Assembly: GCF_000762875.2 (NCBI RefSeq)
Contig: NZ_JRMP02000002.1
Coordinates: 62,001-126,000 of the forward strand
Direction: 5' to 3'
Length of the DNA: 64,000 nt
Origin: Helicobacter saguini
GTDB taxonomy: Bacteria; Campylobacterota; Campylobacteria; Campylobacterales; Helicobacteraceae
Shown: in pieces, positions 55,679 through 63,939 of the stretch
Position numbering within the stretch: position 1 is the first letter of the stretch
Layout of the letters: each line of letters opens with the position of its first letter
Made by a program: the position numbers and the translations under genes
The notes under the pieces: generated by a model
Told to the model about the DNA's origin: nothing
Seen by the model: the letters and a program-made list of their open reading frames with translations, nothing else
Databases searched by the model: none

Positions 55679-57064
55679 TTATCCTTTACAGGTATTGATT
55701 TTCTCATAATGTTTCAAAATCTCCTCAGTGCGCTCAATTTGCTGCTGTGGGATAAGTTCTATTGTCTCCTTTGCCTTTTGGCAGTCTTTTATCTTATAAA
55801 AGCCCCACGCAAGGCTATCAAGATACTCAATTGAGTGCGGAGATACCGCCAAAGCCTTACTAACATAATCTAGCCCAGCCTTTGCGTCAATGTCATAATC
55901 AATTAGCAAGTAGCCTAAAAAGTTGTAATAAAAGGCTTCAGCCTCGCTTAAGTTTTTATTTTCCGCCTTTAATTTCTGCGTTTTTTGCGTGATTACATAT
56001 TTTAAAGTATCGATTGTGTGGCTTAAATTTTCCTTACTTTTATCCTGCATTAGCTCAAAATTATACACCGCTGAAAGTCCCAAATATTCGACATCTTGCG
56101 TATCTTTATAAAGTTTATCGGCTAAGATTTTGGCTTCTTTAAAATCATTCATATTTGCAAAAACATGCATTAATAAAATTGTAGAATCTTCGCCCAAATC
56201 GCTTGTCTTTAGAATCTGCACCGCTAAATTGCTCTCTTTGAGTTCAAGCAAAGTCGCCACTAAAATACGCAGATTCTCAATATTAGGACTAGCCTCAAAT
56301 CTCGTCCTTAACGCAGTTTTTAAATCGCTCAAACGATTATATTTCACATAAAGTGGGATAAATTTCTCAATCTCTAAACTTGGCTCATTTGCCACAAAAT
56401 CATTAATGTATTTAAACGCGTCAGCTTCCCTATTTTGCACAAAATAAATGGTAATAATTTGATTTAGCACCTCCATTTTTAGCGGCGTAGCATAGATATT
56501 ATCATCATCGTAAATGGCGATTAGCTCTATTAGGGCAAGGTCAAATTTGTTTAGTTGCAAGTAAAGATTAGCAAGGATATATCGCGTCTGCAGGGTCGCA
56601 CCAGCCTTATTCACACGCTCTAAAATCTTGCTAGCCGCTTCAAACTCACCCTTTCTAATAAGGCTCTCTGCCACAATCAAATTTGTCTCAACATCGTCCT
56701 TTTCCTTGCTTAAATCTTGGTATTTTTTAGCGTAATTCAGGGCAGATTCTAAGTTATTACTTTGGGCGTAGGCAATGGCGATTTGCTTTAGAAAGTGCGG
56801 CTCTTTTGTTTTTTTATACAAATTTTCATAGATTTCAATAGCGCTTTCATACTCGCCCTTAAGGCTTAAATCAGCGGCATTTAGCATTAATAAATCGTCA
56901 CTCAAAGTATCATTAGATTTAGATTTAGATTCTATATTTTTGATATTTTTATTAGTTTTAGTTGCGTTTTTGATAGTTTTAGAATCTGCGATAGTTATAG
57001 AATCTAGAGCTTTTATAGAATCTAAAAGGCTTAAAAATATTACAATAATTAACAAATTTTTCAT
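55679..57064 (-). CDS. Exported tetratricopeptide-repeat protein
   Basis: A 461-residue protein with signal peptide (1-20, its C-terminal end LLDSIKALDS carrying two heptamers) and then helical pairs of TPR type from about residue 50 to the end: AADLSLKGEYESAIEIYENLYKK, QIAIAYAQSNNLESALNYAKKY, LIRKGEFEAASKILERV, NLYLQLNKFDLALIELIAIY, and a last pair before CQKAKETIELI. Such proteins scaffold envelope complexes or outer-membrane biogenesis; the partner here is unknown. The N-terminal linker contains the repeat IESKSKSN. Confidence 0.82.
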   Translation of the reverse strand: MKNLLIIVIFLSLLDSIKALDSITIADSKTIKNATKTNKNIKNIESKSKSNDTLSDDLLMLNAADLSLKGEYESAIEIYENLYKKTKEPHFLKQIAIAYAQSNNLESALNYAKKYQDLSKEKDDVETNLIVAESLIRKGEFEAASKILERVNKAGATLQTRYILANLYLQLNKFDLALIELIAIYDDDNIYATPLKMEVLNQIITIYFVQNREADAFKYINDFVANEPSLEIEKFIPLYVKYNRLSDLKTALRTRFEASPNIENLRILVATLLELKESNLAVQILKTSDLGEDSTILLMHVFANMNDFKEAKILADKLYKDTQDVEYLGLSAVYNFELMQDKSKENLSHTIDTLKYVITQKTQKLKAENKNLSEAEAFYYNFLGYLLIDYDIDAKAGLDYVSKALAVSPHSIEYLDSLAWGFYKIKDCQKAKETIELIPQQQIERTEEILKHYEKINTCKG

Positions 57065-57134
57065 TTTTTTCCTTTAAAATTTAGCTTTAAATATATCGAA
57101 AAAATCTTAAATATTTTTAAATAAAGGGTTAAAA

Positions 57135-58091
57135 ATGTCGGTAAATAAAATCTTAAAAGAATTGCAAAAGGGCGCTGTGCAAGTGGCGAACTTACTGCAG
57201 AAACGCGATGTGGAATACACAAAAGATTCTAATGCAAGTGGGGATAATCAGCTAAAGGTTGATGTGCTAGCAGACAGGCTTTTCGCGGATATTTTGGGGG
57301 AGCTAAATGTGAAAGGATATGCAAGTGAGGAGCAAGAAAAGGCGACTTATTTAGGGCGAGAAAGTCGCGATTATGGCAAGGCTTTGAGAGAAGATTCTAA
57401 AGATTCTCGTGCTGAATCTAAGGCAGATTCTAAAGCAGATTCTAAGATTGATTTTCAAAGTGATGTGGATTATAATATTAGCGATTTGCTTGTGGCGTAT
57501 GACCCGCTAGATGGCTCAAGCCTTGTGGATAGCAATCTTACAATTGGTAGCATTTTTGGAATCTATTTGAATGATTTTAGTGGGAGCAATTTAATTGCGT
57601 CTGCGTATTTTCTATATGGTCCGCGTCTTGAAATGGTCGCTGGTGTAAATCATAAAAGTTTGCATTTTGTGTATAATTATGTAACACATGCGTGGGATTT
57701 CGTGCAGGAAATTCGCCTGAAAGATAGCGGGAAAATAAACGCGCCAGGCGGCACGCAGAAGTTTTGGAGTAAAAAGCACAAGGCGTTGATAGAATCTTTT
57801 TTCGCGGATGGCTATCGGCTGCGTTATAGCGGTGGGATGGTCGCAGATTTGCACCAGATTCTATGTAAGGGCGGGGGCATTTTTAGCTATCCGGCTACAA
57901 GTGATAGTCCGCAAGGGAAATTGCGACAGCTTTTTGAGGTCTTTCCATTTGCCTTAATTTTTGAACATGCCGGAGGCGGGGCAATCAATGAAAATGAGAG
58001 AATCTTAAATATTAATACGCCGCATATCCACGCCACAACGCCCTGCTACTTTGGCTCAAGGGTTGAAATTCAAAAGATTTTGAATGGGTAG
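57135..58091 (+). CDS. fbp: Fructose-1,6-bisphosphatase class I
   Basis: Gluconeogenic phosphatase. The metal and substrate motifs are present: EEQEKATY, YDPLDGSSLVDSNLTIGSIFGIY and the C-terminal RYSGGMVADLHQILCKGGG with GKLRQLFEVFPFALIFEHAGG. Length 318 includes an insertion at about residues 86-112 (REDSKDSRAESK, ADSKADSKID) in front of the metal-binding strand. A good AAGGG site precedes the ATG. Convergent with the cysQ-like gene. Confidence 0.95.
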   Translation: MSVNKILKELQKGAVQVANLLQKRDVEYTKDSNASGDNQLKVDVLADRLFADILGELNVKGYASEEQEKATYLGRESRDYGKALREDSKDSRAESKADSKADSKIDFQSDVDYNISDLLVAYDPLDGSSLVDSNLTIGSIFGIYLNDFSGSNLIASAYFLYGPRLEMVAGVNHKSLHFVYNYVTHAWDFVQEIRLKDSGKINAPGGTQKFWSKKHKALIESFFADGYRLRYSGGMVADLHQILCKGGGIFSYPATSDSPQGKLRQLFEVFPFALIFEHAGGGAINENERILNINTPHIHATTPCYFGSRVEIQKILNG

Positions 58092-58094
58092 GTT

Positions 58095-58116
58095 TAGATT
58101 CTATTTTTAGAATCTA
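58095..58116. terminator. Heptamer hairpin between convergent fbp and cysQ-like genes
   Basis: TAGATTCTA, TTTT loop, TAGAATCTA form a perfect 9-bp stem with a four-base loop starting three bases after the fbp stop. A third heptamer follows. It could end transcription from both sides. Evidence is structural only; the stem is AT-rich and therefore weak. Confidence 0.4.
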
Positions 58117-58137
58117 CGTTTAGAATCTAACATGTTT

Positions 58138-58929
58138 TTAAATCTTTGGAATCTTTAAAGTCTTTAGCATTTCTTTATCGTTTACAGCAAGAAAATACGG
58201 ACAGCGGAATTTTTCATTGTTATAAAGAAGCAAGTTGCCATTTAAATCGCTCATAAAACCCTGCGTGATTTTAGAATCTAAATCATGAAATGTGCTATGA
58301 TTTATCAAAAAATCACCAGCGGCGATGTCCCATGAATTAAGACTTTCAAACCGATGATAAATATTTGCCCTGCCTTCTAAGAGTGCGATAAATTTGAGCG
58401 CTGAGCCAACCTTAAGGCTTTGGAGATGATTATCATTGATAAACTGCGTATCTAGCGTGCTTCCGTGATGTTTGCTAACTAGCGTGATATTTTCATGGCA
58501 ACGCAACGGACTAAATTCCGCGTGATTTTTATAGATTTTACTCTCAATGTGTGCATAGTAAATCTCATTTGTTTTTGGCTTTAAAATAAGCGACAAAATA
58601 GGGCGCGCAGCGTAAATTAGGGCAATCAAAATGCAGTAATTTTCACTCCCCTCAATAAAGCTTTTTGTGCCATCTAGCGGGTCAATTAGCCAAAAAGATT
58701 CTAAATTTTTGCGAATATCATAACTCAAAGGCTGCTCCTCGCTACAAATGGGAATCTTGCTTTTGCTTAAAATCGCACAAATAGCCTCATTTGCGGCTAT
58801 ATCGGCGTTTGTAAGGGGCGTTTTATTTTCTTTTTCCCAGATTTGCATATTATTTTGCGTCTTTAAAATCGCGTTGCCACCGGCATTTATCGCTTCAATA
58901 CCAAGATTTAACATAGAATCTAGATTCAC
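58138..58929 (-). CDS. cysQ: CysQ-like 3'(2'),5'-bisphosphate nucleotidase / inositol monophosphatase family
   Basis: Metal-dependent phosphatase, 263 residues. Motifs: KENKTPLTNADIAANEAI, CSEEQPLSYD, WLIDPLDGTKSFI and LNSWDIAAGDFLI. The EEQPLSY and DGTKSF forms point to CysQ, which removes PAP made in sulfate assimilation, more than to an inositol phosphatase. I read a GTG start at 58929, after AAGGA; the following codons (AAT CTA GAT TCT) contain a heptamer. Convergent with fbp, a member of the same phosphatase superfamily. Confidence 0.83.
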   Translation of the reverse strand: MNLDSMLNLGIEAINAGGNAILKTQNNMQIWEKENKTPLTNADIAANEAICAILSKSKIPICSEEQPLSYDIRKNLESFWLIDPLDGTKSFIEGSENYCILIALIYAARPILSLILKPKTNEIYYAHIESKIYKNHAEFSPLRCHENITLVSKHHGSTLDTQFINDNHLQSLKVGSALKFIALLEGRANIYHRFESLNSWDIAAGDFLINHSTFHDLDSKITQGFMSDLNGNLLLYNNEKFRCPYFLAVNDKEMLKTLKIPKI

Positions 58930-59083
58930 TAAACATTCCTTTTTACTAACAAATAACTTAATATTTTTAATAGTAATAAAATTTTATGAATTTCAATAAA
59001 TCTTAGAATCTTTCCTAAAAAGATTACAAAAAGTAACCTTGTTTCAAAAAATATAAGAAATTTTATAGAATCTATTGATAAGC

Positions 59084-59097
59084 TTTTTTTTTTTTTT
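59084..59097 (+). repeat. Poly-T tract (T14) upstream of the dynamin-like operon
   Basis: Fourteen T residues end 47 bp before the start codon. A TAGATT sequence about 15 bp downstream could serve as a -10 box, which would put the tract in the -35/spacer zone. Variable T tracts in promoters are known to tune surface genes in Helicobacter. Confidence 0.7.
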
Positions 59098-59144
59098 GTA
59101 TCCTTAGAGTCTAGATTAAAACAGAAGTGGCAAAAGGAGAAAAA

Positions 59145-60887
59145 ATGGGATTATTTAGTGAGATATTTAAAAATGTGCGTGATTTAGATTCTAATACACA
59201 AAAGTTTTTTAACGATTTAGAAAAGCAAAAGACTTATACTTGTGAATCTTGTGGCTATAAAAATAATGAATATGTTGCGTGGTGCGTGAAATGTGGCTAT
59301 TGCATTCAAAAGGGTTTTAGCTATGATGAGATTACACAAAAGCTAGTAGATGAAAGGACAGATAAAAATAAGCGATGGATAAGAGATATTGCAGATTCTA
59401 TAAAAAATGTTAAGGTTAAAGCGCCTTTAAGTGAGCTAGAGAGCGAATTTACAAATATTGCCAAAATCAAAAAAATCTTAGAATCTTTTCAAAATAAATA
59501 TCAAAATGATAAGACTAAGGAACATATAAGAGAAATTAATGATTATTTAAATCGTGATAATAGCTTTCAAATAGCCTTTGTTGGCACGATAAAGGCTGGG
59601 AAAAGCACATTAGTAAATGCAATGCTAAAAAATCATTATGCAAGTATGGATTTAAACCCTGAAACTGCGGTGCTAACAAAGTTTAAATATGGTGAAAGTG
59701 ATAATATGAAAATTAGCTTTTATAGTGCTAATGAATGGACAAATATTTGGAATAATATTAGCGATGCAACTAAAAATGAATATACTAAAAAGGGCGCAGA
59801 TTCTATAAAAAATGAATATGTGGGCAAAAGTGCTATAAATGAAATGTTAGACACGAAAGAATTAGATAAATACATTAGCTCACAATCGCCTATAAATTAT
59901 TTTGTAAAAGAAGTAGAAATCACACTAAAAGATTTTCCGTATAAAGAAAATATCGTATTTGTGGATACTCCGGGACTAAGCGACCCTATACCATATCGCT
60001 CTGAAGTTACAGCTCATTATATAAGTAATGCTAATGCCGTGTTAGTGTGTGTAGTAACAACAGAGAGTATGAAAAGTGATGATATAACCACTATCAATAA
60101 AGTATTTGAAAATCTATATAACGAAGATTCTACGCAGGAAAATAAATATCAACAAAAGCAAAATGGACCTGAAAAAGTCTTTGTTATAGGAACAAAATAC
60201 GATAGATTAGACAATCCAAAGGTTGATTGGGAAAAAGTGATAAAGCCAAAATGGACAGAATATCTAACACTTAGCAATCAAAAAGGTGTGCTAGATTCTA
60301 ATGTAGCACAATATAAATCTTATACGCAAGAGTTAGCCCAAAGAAATATAATGTGCGTGGCAGCTAGGATTGCTTTATCTTGTGAATTGTATAAAAAAGG
60401 TGGCTTAGCCCAAACGCCAGATAATAAAAAAAGCGATGGCTTGGATATACAAACATTAAGCAAAACTTGCAGCAACTTATTTGATAGTAAGGATATAGAA
60501 TCTAATATGAAAAATTTGCTAGAGTTTAGCAATGTAGATTCTATATTTAAACGCATTGATAATGATATATTAAATAATGTCGAGCAAGATATTATAAGAC
60601 AGGCTAAAAATAGATACAAGCAGATATTAAATAATATAAATGCCTTTTTTTTGGAAAACTTAAAGGTTGATATGCAAACCTACATAGATTCTAAAAAAGA
60701 TGTAGAGGATGTGAAAAAAAGCATAGATGAAAGAAAGGCTAATATAAATGAGCTACAAAAAGATAAGCAAAGTATAGAATCTAGCCTAGATGAATTTGAA
60801 AAGGCAAGCCATAAAACACTAGAGGCTTTAAGCAAGGCGATAGATGAGCTAATAGAGCGCATTGCAAAAGATGAGAAAATGGTGTAG
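59145..60887 (+). CDS. Zinc-ribbon dynamin-like GTPase
   Basis: Large GTPase of the bacterial dynamin family, 580 residues. I use the ATG at 59145, directly after AAAGGAG. An N-terminal zinc ribbon has Cys33, Cys36, Cys47, Cys50 (and Cys53). G1 is GTIKAGKST (147-155), G2 threonine in NPETAVLTK near 172-180, G3 DTPGLSDP near residue 275, G4 GTKYDRLD near residue 350. A helical bundle follows, with a strong coiled coil at about 520-575 (DVEDVKKSIDERKANINELQKDK). It is the first gene of a three-gene set. It probably acts at a membrane, with the next two proteins as partners. Function unknown. Confidence 0.88.
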   Translation: MGLFSEIFKNVRDLDSNTQKFFNDLEKQKTYTCESCGYKNNEYVAWCVKCGYCIQKGFSYDEITQKLVDERTDKNKRWIRDIADSIKNVKVKAPLSELESEFTNIAKIKKILESFQNKYQNDKTKEHIREINDYLNRDNSFQIAFVGTIKAGKSTLVNAMLKNHYASMDLNPETAVLTKFKYGESDNMKISFYSANEWTNIWNNISDATKNEYTKKGADSIKNEYVGKSAINEMLDTKELDKYISSQSPINYFVKEVEITLKDFPYKENIVFVDTPGLSDPIPYRSEVTAHYISNANAVLVCVVTTESMKSDDITTINKVFENLYNEDSTQENKYQQKQNGPEKVFVIGTKYDRLDNPKVDWEKVIKPKWTEYLTLSNQKGVLDSNVAQYKSYTQELAQRNIMCVAARIALSCELYKKGGLAQTPDNKKSDGLDIQTLSKTCSNLFDSKDIESNMKNLLEFSNVDSIFKRIDNDILNNVEQDIIRQAKNRYKQILNNINAFFLENLKVDMQTYIDSKKDVEDVKKSIDERKANINELQKDKQSIESSLDEFEKASHKTLEALSKAIDELIERIAKDEKMV

Positions 60888-60922
60888 TTTGAGAGTTTAG
60901 ATTCTAAGATAAAGGAGAAAAG

Positions 60923-61705
60923 ATGGGATTTTTTAGTGATTTGTGGGATAAAGCGGTAGAGAAAGTAGGTGACGTGGTTTATTATGTTGGTGATAAAGTT
61001 ATTACGACTATGGACAAAGTGGGGAATACATTAGAAAAAGCAGGAGATGCTGTTATAAATTTTATCTTTGGCAAAGACGAAAAAAAGACTGCTGAAGTAA
61101 TAAAAAACAAAGAATATGACCCTGATAATATGGATAGTAGATTAGAACATCAAAAATTACTAGATGACTTAGTAAATGTAAATATCCATAAAGCCGAAAA
61201 GATAGAATCTGAAATGGCTGCTGATTGTCAAAAGGCTTTTTGTGACTTGCTAGATTCTATAAAAAAGCATTCGCCGCATTACACTTCGCAAATTAGCTAC
61301 TTGCAAAGCATAGCAGATTCTATCCCAGATACAATTAATGGCAGGGTTAAAAGCGATATAGTCCAAAAGCTAAGTCTAAGCAATCCTGAATGCGAAAATA
61401 TCCTAAAAATGCAAGCAGGCGAAGCCAAAAAAGAAGCGATTTTAAAATATTTCTACAAAGTCTCAAAAGAAAATATTTTAAAATTGCAAAGCAATGTTAC
61501 CTATTCATTTCAAAGCAATACCGCAAGTATCAAAGAAAGATTCAATATCGATATAGGCGAAAAAGTAAAAGAATTGCAAAAGGCAAATAATGAGCTAGAA
61601 AATATGCTAGGTTTAGATAATTTAGAAAAGTTTAAAAAGCAGCTAGACATCGCAACTGATGTGTTTAAAAAAGCCCATTATTTAATGGAAATAAATAAAG
61701 TATAG
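60923..61705 (+). CDS. Helical protein in the dynamin-like operon (paralogue 1)
   Basis: A 260-residue protein with an amphipathic N-terminal stretch (GFFSDLWDKAVEKVGDVVYYVGDKVITTMDKVG, then AGDAVINFIFG), suited to membrane contact. The remainder is almost entirely helical. The segment around residues 140-210 (INGRVKSDIVQKL..SNPECENILKMQAGEAK) is clearly related to the next protein (MNGIVKKNIISQI..SNNECLKILKLGKGEFK). AAAGGAG precedes the start, 35 bp after the GTPase gene. The stop TAG is the first three bases of a TAGAATCTAGATTCTA palindrome. No known family. Confidence 0.75.
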   Translation: MGFFSDLWDKAVEKVGDVVYYVGDKVITTMDKVGNTLEKAGDAVINFIFGKDEKKTAEVIKNKEYDPDNMDSRLEHQKLLDDLVNVNIHKAEKIESEMAADCQKAFCDLLDSIKKHSPHYTSQISYLQSIADSIPDTINGRVKSDIVQKLSLSNPECENILKMQAGEAKKEAILKYFYKVSKENILKLQSNVTYSFQSNTASIKERFNIDIGEKVKELQKANNELENMLGLDNLEKFKKQLDIATDVFKKAHYLMEINKV

Positions 61706-61776
61706 AATCTAGATTCTATCCACTCTAAAAAAAAGGGTGGTGGGTGGGCAACTAGGAAAATAGAATCTAGATTCTA
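61703..61776 (+). repeat. G-rich hairpin element fragment flanked by two palindromes
   Basis: Between palindromes at 61703-61718 and 61761-61776 lies CCACTCTAAAAAAAAGGGTG and on to GGTGGGTGGGC, which matches the rpoA-rplQ copy from its left palindrome up to GGTGGGTGGGC almost base for base. The right half of the element is missing. The fragment sits inside the dynamin-like operon, between its second and third genes. Confidence 0.85.
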
Positions 61777-61791
61777 AAAAAAAGGAATAAC

Positions 61792-62556
61792 ATGACATTA
61801 CCAAAAATATTTATCGAAATAGGCAAAATAGCCGCAAAATATGCCCCAAAAATACTAGACGCAATAAAAAAATATGGACCTTTAATTATAGAAATCCTTA
61901 AAAATTTCAAAGATTTATTTAAAGACACATCGCAAGATATAAAGGTAGTCGCAAATCATATTAGCGAGCTAGATTCACTAAATACAGAGGATATAGAGCA
62001 AGTCACAATCACAAATGCCCTATTAAATATCATAGTCAATAAAACCCTAAGTCAAACGCAAGATTTAGAAAACGAATTAGTCGCGATATACACCGCAAAT
62101 GTGCAAGTGTTTGAAAGCTTTATAGAATCTAGCAATAGTTTGCAACAAAATATTGACTTAGTAAAATTGCAAATGAATGGCATTGTGAAAAAAAATATTA
62201 TAAGTCAAATTAGTATTAGCAATAATGAATGTTTAAAGATTCTAAAATTAGGAAAAGGAGAATTTAAAGGTAAAAAAATGCAAGATTTTGTAACTTTTGT
62301 CCTAATAGATTCTATAAAAGAATGCCAAAATATTTTGCAGCAAAATATGCAATCTTTAAGCAACAATATAAAAGAAAATATAGAATCTAATCTAAAAATA
62401 CAAGAAATTCGCTTGAAAGAGAGCAGCGACTTTTTAACACAAATGATAGATTCAAAAGATACATTGCAAAAACACACCGCCCAAATCAATCTAAACGAAC
62501 GCATTTTTATAGAATCTAGCGCGTTATACAACATAAATTCCACACAGACAAACTAA
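61792..62556 (+). CDS. Helical protein in the dynamin-like operon (paralogue 2)
   Basis: A 254-residue protein beginning with a hydrophobic, amphipathic stretch (LPKIFIEIGKIAAKYAPKIL, then AIKKYGPLIIEILKNF). The rest is helical and coiled-coil-like with many Gln, Asn, Ser and Glu. The centre (MNGIVKKNIISQISISNNECLKILKLG) aligns with the preceding protein, and the following helices (ILQQNMQSLSNNIKENIESN) match ILKLQSNVTYSFQSN there. AAAAAAAGGAAT is the RBS. It is separated from paralogue 1 by an inserted repeat element but remains on the same strand. Possible partner of the GTPase. Confidence 0.73.
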   Translation: MTLPKIFIEIGKIAAKYAPKILDAIKKYGPLIIEILKNFKDLFKDTSQDIKVVANHISELDSLNTEDIEQVTITNALLNIIVNKTLSQTQDLENELVAIYTANVQVFESFIESSNSLQQNIDLVKLQMNGIVKKNIISQISISNNECLKILKLGKGEFKGKKMQDFVTFVLIDSIKECQNILQQNMQSLSNNIKENIESNLKIQEIRLKESSDFLTQMIDSKDTLQKHTAQINLNERIFIESSALYNINSTQTN

Positions 62557-62703
62557 GAAAGATACCAAATATTTAAAATCTAGATTCTAAATTTGATAAT
62601 TTCATAGAATCTTATGTTTTTAGATTCTATATTTTTAGATTCTATAAATTCTTTTAGAATCTAATAGAATCTTATTAAGCCTAGATTCTAAGATTCCATA
62701 GAA
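62557..62703. repeat. Heptamer cluster between convergent genes
   Basis: About 150 bp made up largely of AGAWTCT copies in both orientations (about ten), allowing several alternative hairpins. It separates the dynamin-like operon from tyrS, which converge here. It may end transcription in both directions. Confidence 0.7.
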
Positions 62704-63939
62704 TCAAATAATTATCCTAGCAAATTTCCTTTTGCCTAGCTTTATAATATACTCGCCTTTTTGGCTAAATTTATAATTTTCATCTAAGATTTTCTCATTA
62801 TTAATGCTTAGCGCGCCCGCTTTTATATCACGCCTTGCCTGTGAAGTCGATGGCGTGAGTTTAGATTCTAACAACGCCTTGCAAATCCACTCACCAAGCT
62901 CAAAATGAAAAGTTGGAATATCATTTGGAATCTCTTTTTTGCTAAAGACATTATTAAAATGCTCCTGTGCGGCGTGTGCGGCGTTTAAATCGTGCAGACT
63001 ACTCACAATATCCAAAGCCAAAATCTCCTTTGCCTTTTTTGGATGCAACGCCCCGCTTTCCACATCACGCCGCATAGATTCTATCTCTTTTAAACTCTTG
63101 CTTGAGATTAGCTCAAAATACCGCCACATAAGGCTATCATCAATGCTTAAGACTTTGCCATACATATCATTCGCGTTATCAGTCAAACCGATATAGTTAT
63201 TCAGGCTCTTACTCATTTTATTTACGCCATCTAGCCCTTCTAAAAGCGGCATAGTCATCACACTTTGCTCCTTGCCACACTCATAGCTCCGCTGCAGTGC
63301 GCGACCAACTAGCAGATTAAACTTCTGGTCATTGCCCCCTAGCTCAATATCGCAATTAAGCGCGACAGAATCATAGCCCTGCAGCAGCGGATACATAAAT
63401 TCCACAATGGAAATGGGCGAATTTTCCTTGAAACGTTTCGTAAAATCATCTCGCTCCATCATCCGCGCAACGGAGTAAAAGCTAGTAAGCCGCAGCATAT
63501 CCACGCTATTTAGCTTGCCAAGCCACTCTTTATTAAAGCAAATATCGGTGTTTTTAGGGTCTAGAATCTTAAAAACCTGCTCTTTGTAAGTTTCCGCATT
63601 TTTCTCAACTTCTTCAAATGTAAGGGCTTTTCGCGTTTGGCTCTTGCCTGATGGGTCGCCGATTGTCGCGGTAAAATCGCCGATTAAAAACTTTATAACC
63701 CCGCCATATTTTTGAAAAGTCGCTAGTTTTCTAAGCAAAACCGAATGCCCTAAGTGCAAGTCAGGCGCGGTTGGGTCAAAGCCCGCTTTTACTATAAAAG
63801 TTTTGCCATTTGTGTAGAATCTAGTCACAAGAGATTGTATGTATTCCGCCCCGATAAACTCGACACAGCCGCGATTTATCTCGCTCATTGCTTCATTTAC
63901 TAACTCTTGCACCTGCGGAGAAATTTCTTGCTTTTCCAT
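62704..63939 (-). CDS. tyrS: Tyrosyl-tRNA synthetase
   Basis: Class I synthetase, 411 residues. The HIGH-type signature is HLGHSVLLRKL, the tyrosine pocket region includes GGNDQKFNLLVGR, and the KMSKS loop is NKMSKSLNNYIGL near residue 232. The C-terminal S4 domain (SKLTPSTSQARRDIKAGALSINNEKI) is present. This is the TyrZ/longer form usual in Campylobacterota. Start preceded by AAAAGGATAAG. Free of repeat insertion. Confidence 0.96.
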   Translation of the reverse strand: MEKQEISPQVQELVNEAMSEINRGCVEFIGAEYIQSLVTRFYTNGKTFIVKAGFDPTAPDLHLGHSVLLRKLATFQKYGGVIKFLIGDFTATIGDPSGKSQTRKALTFEEVEKNAETYKEQVFKILDPKNTDICFNKEWLGKLNSVDMLRLTSFYSVARMMERDDFTKRFKENSPISIVEFMYPLLQGYDSVALNCDIELGGNDQKFNLLVGRALQRSYECGKEQSVMTMPLLEGLDGVNKMSKSLNNYIGLTDNANDMYGKVLSIDDSLMWRYFELISSKSLKEIESMRRDVESGALHPKKAKEILALDIVSSLHDLNAAHAAQEHFNNVFSKKEIPNDIPTFHFELGEWICKALLESKLTPSTSQARRDIKAGALSINNEKILDENYKFSQKGEYIIKLGKRKFARIII

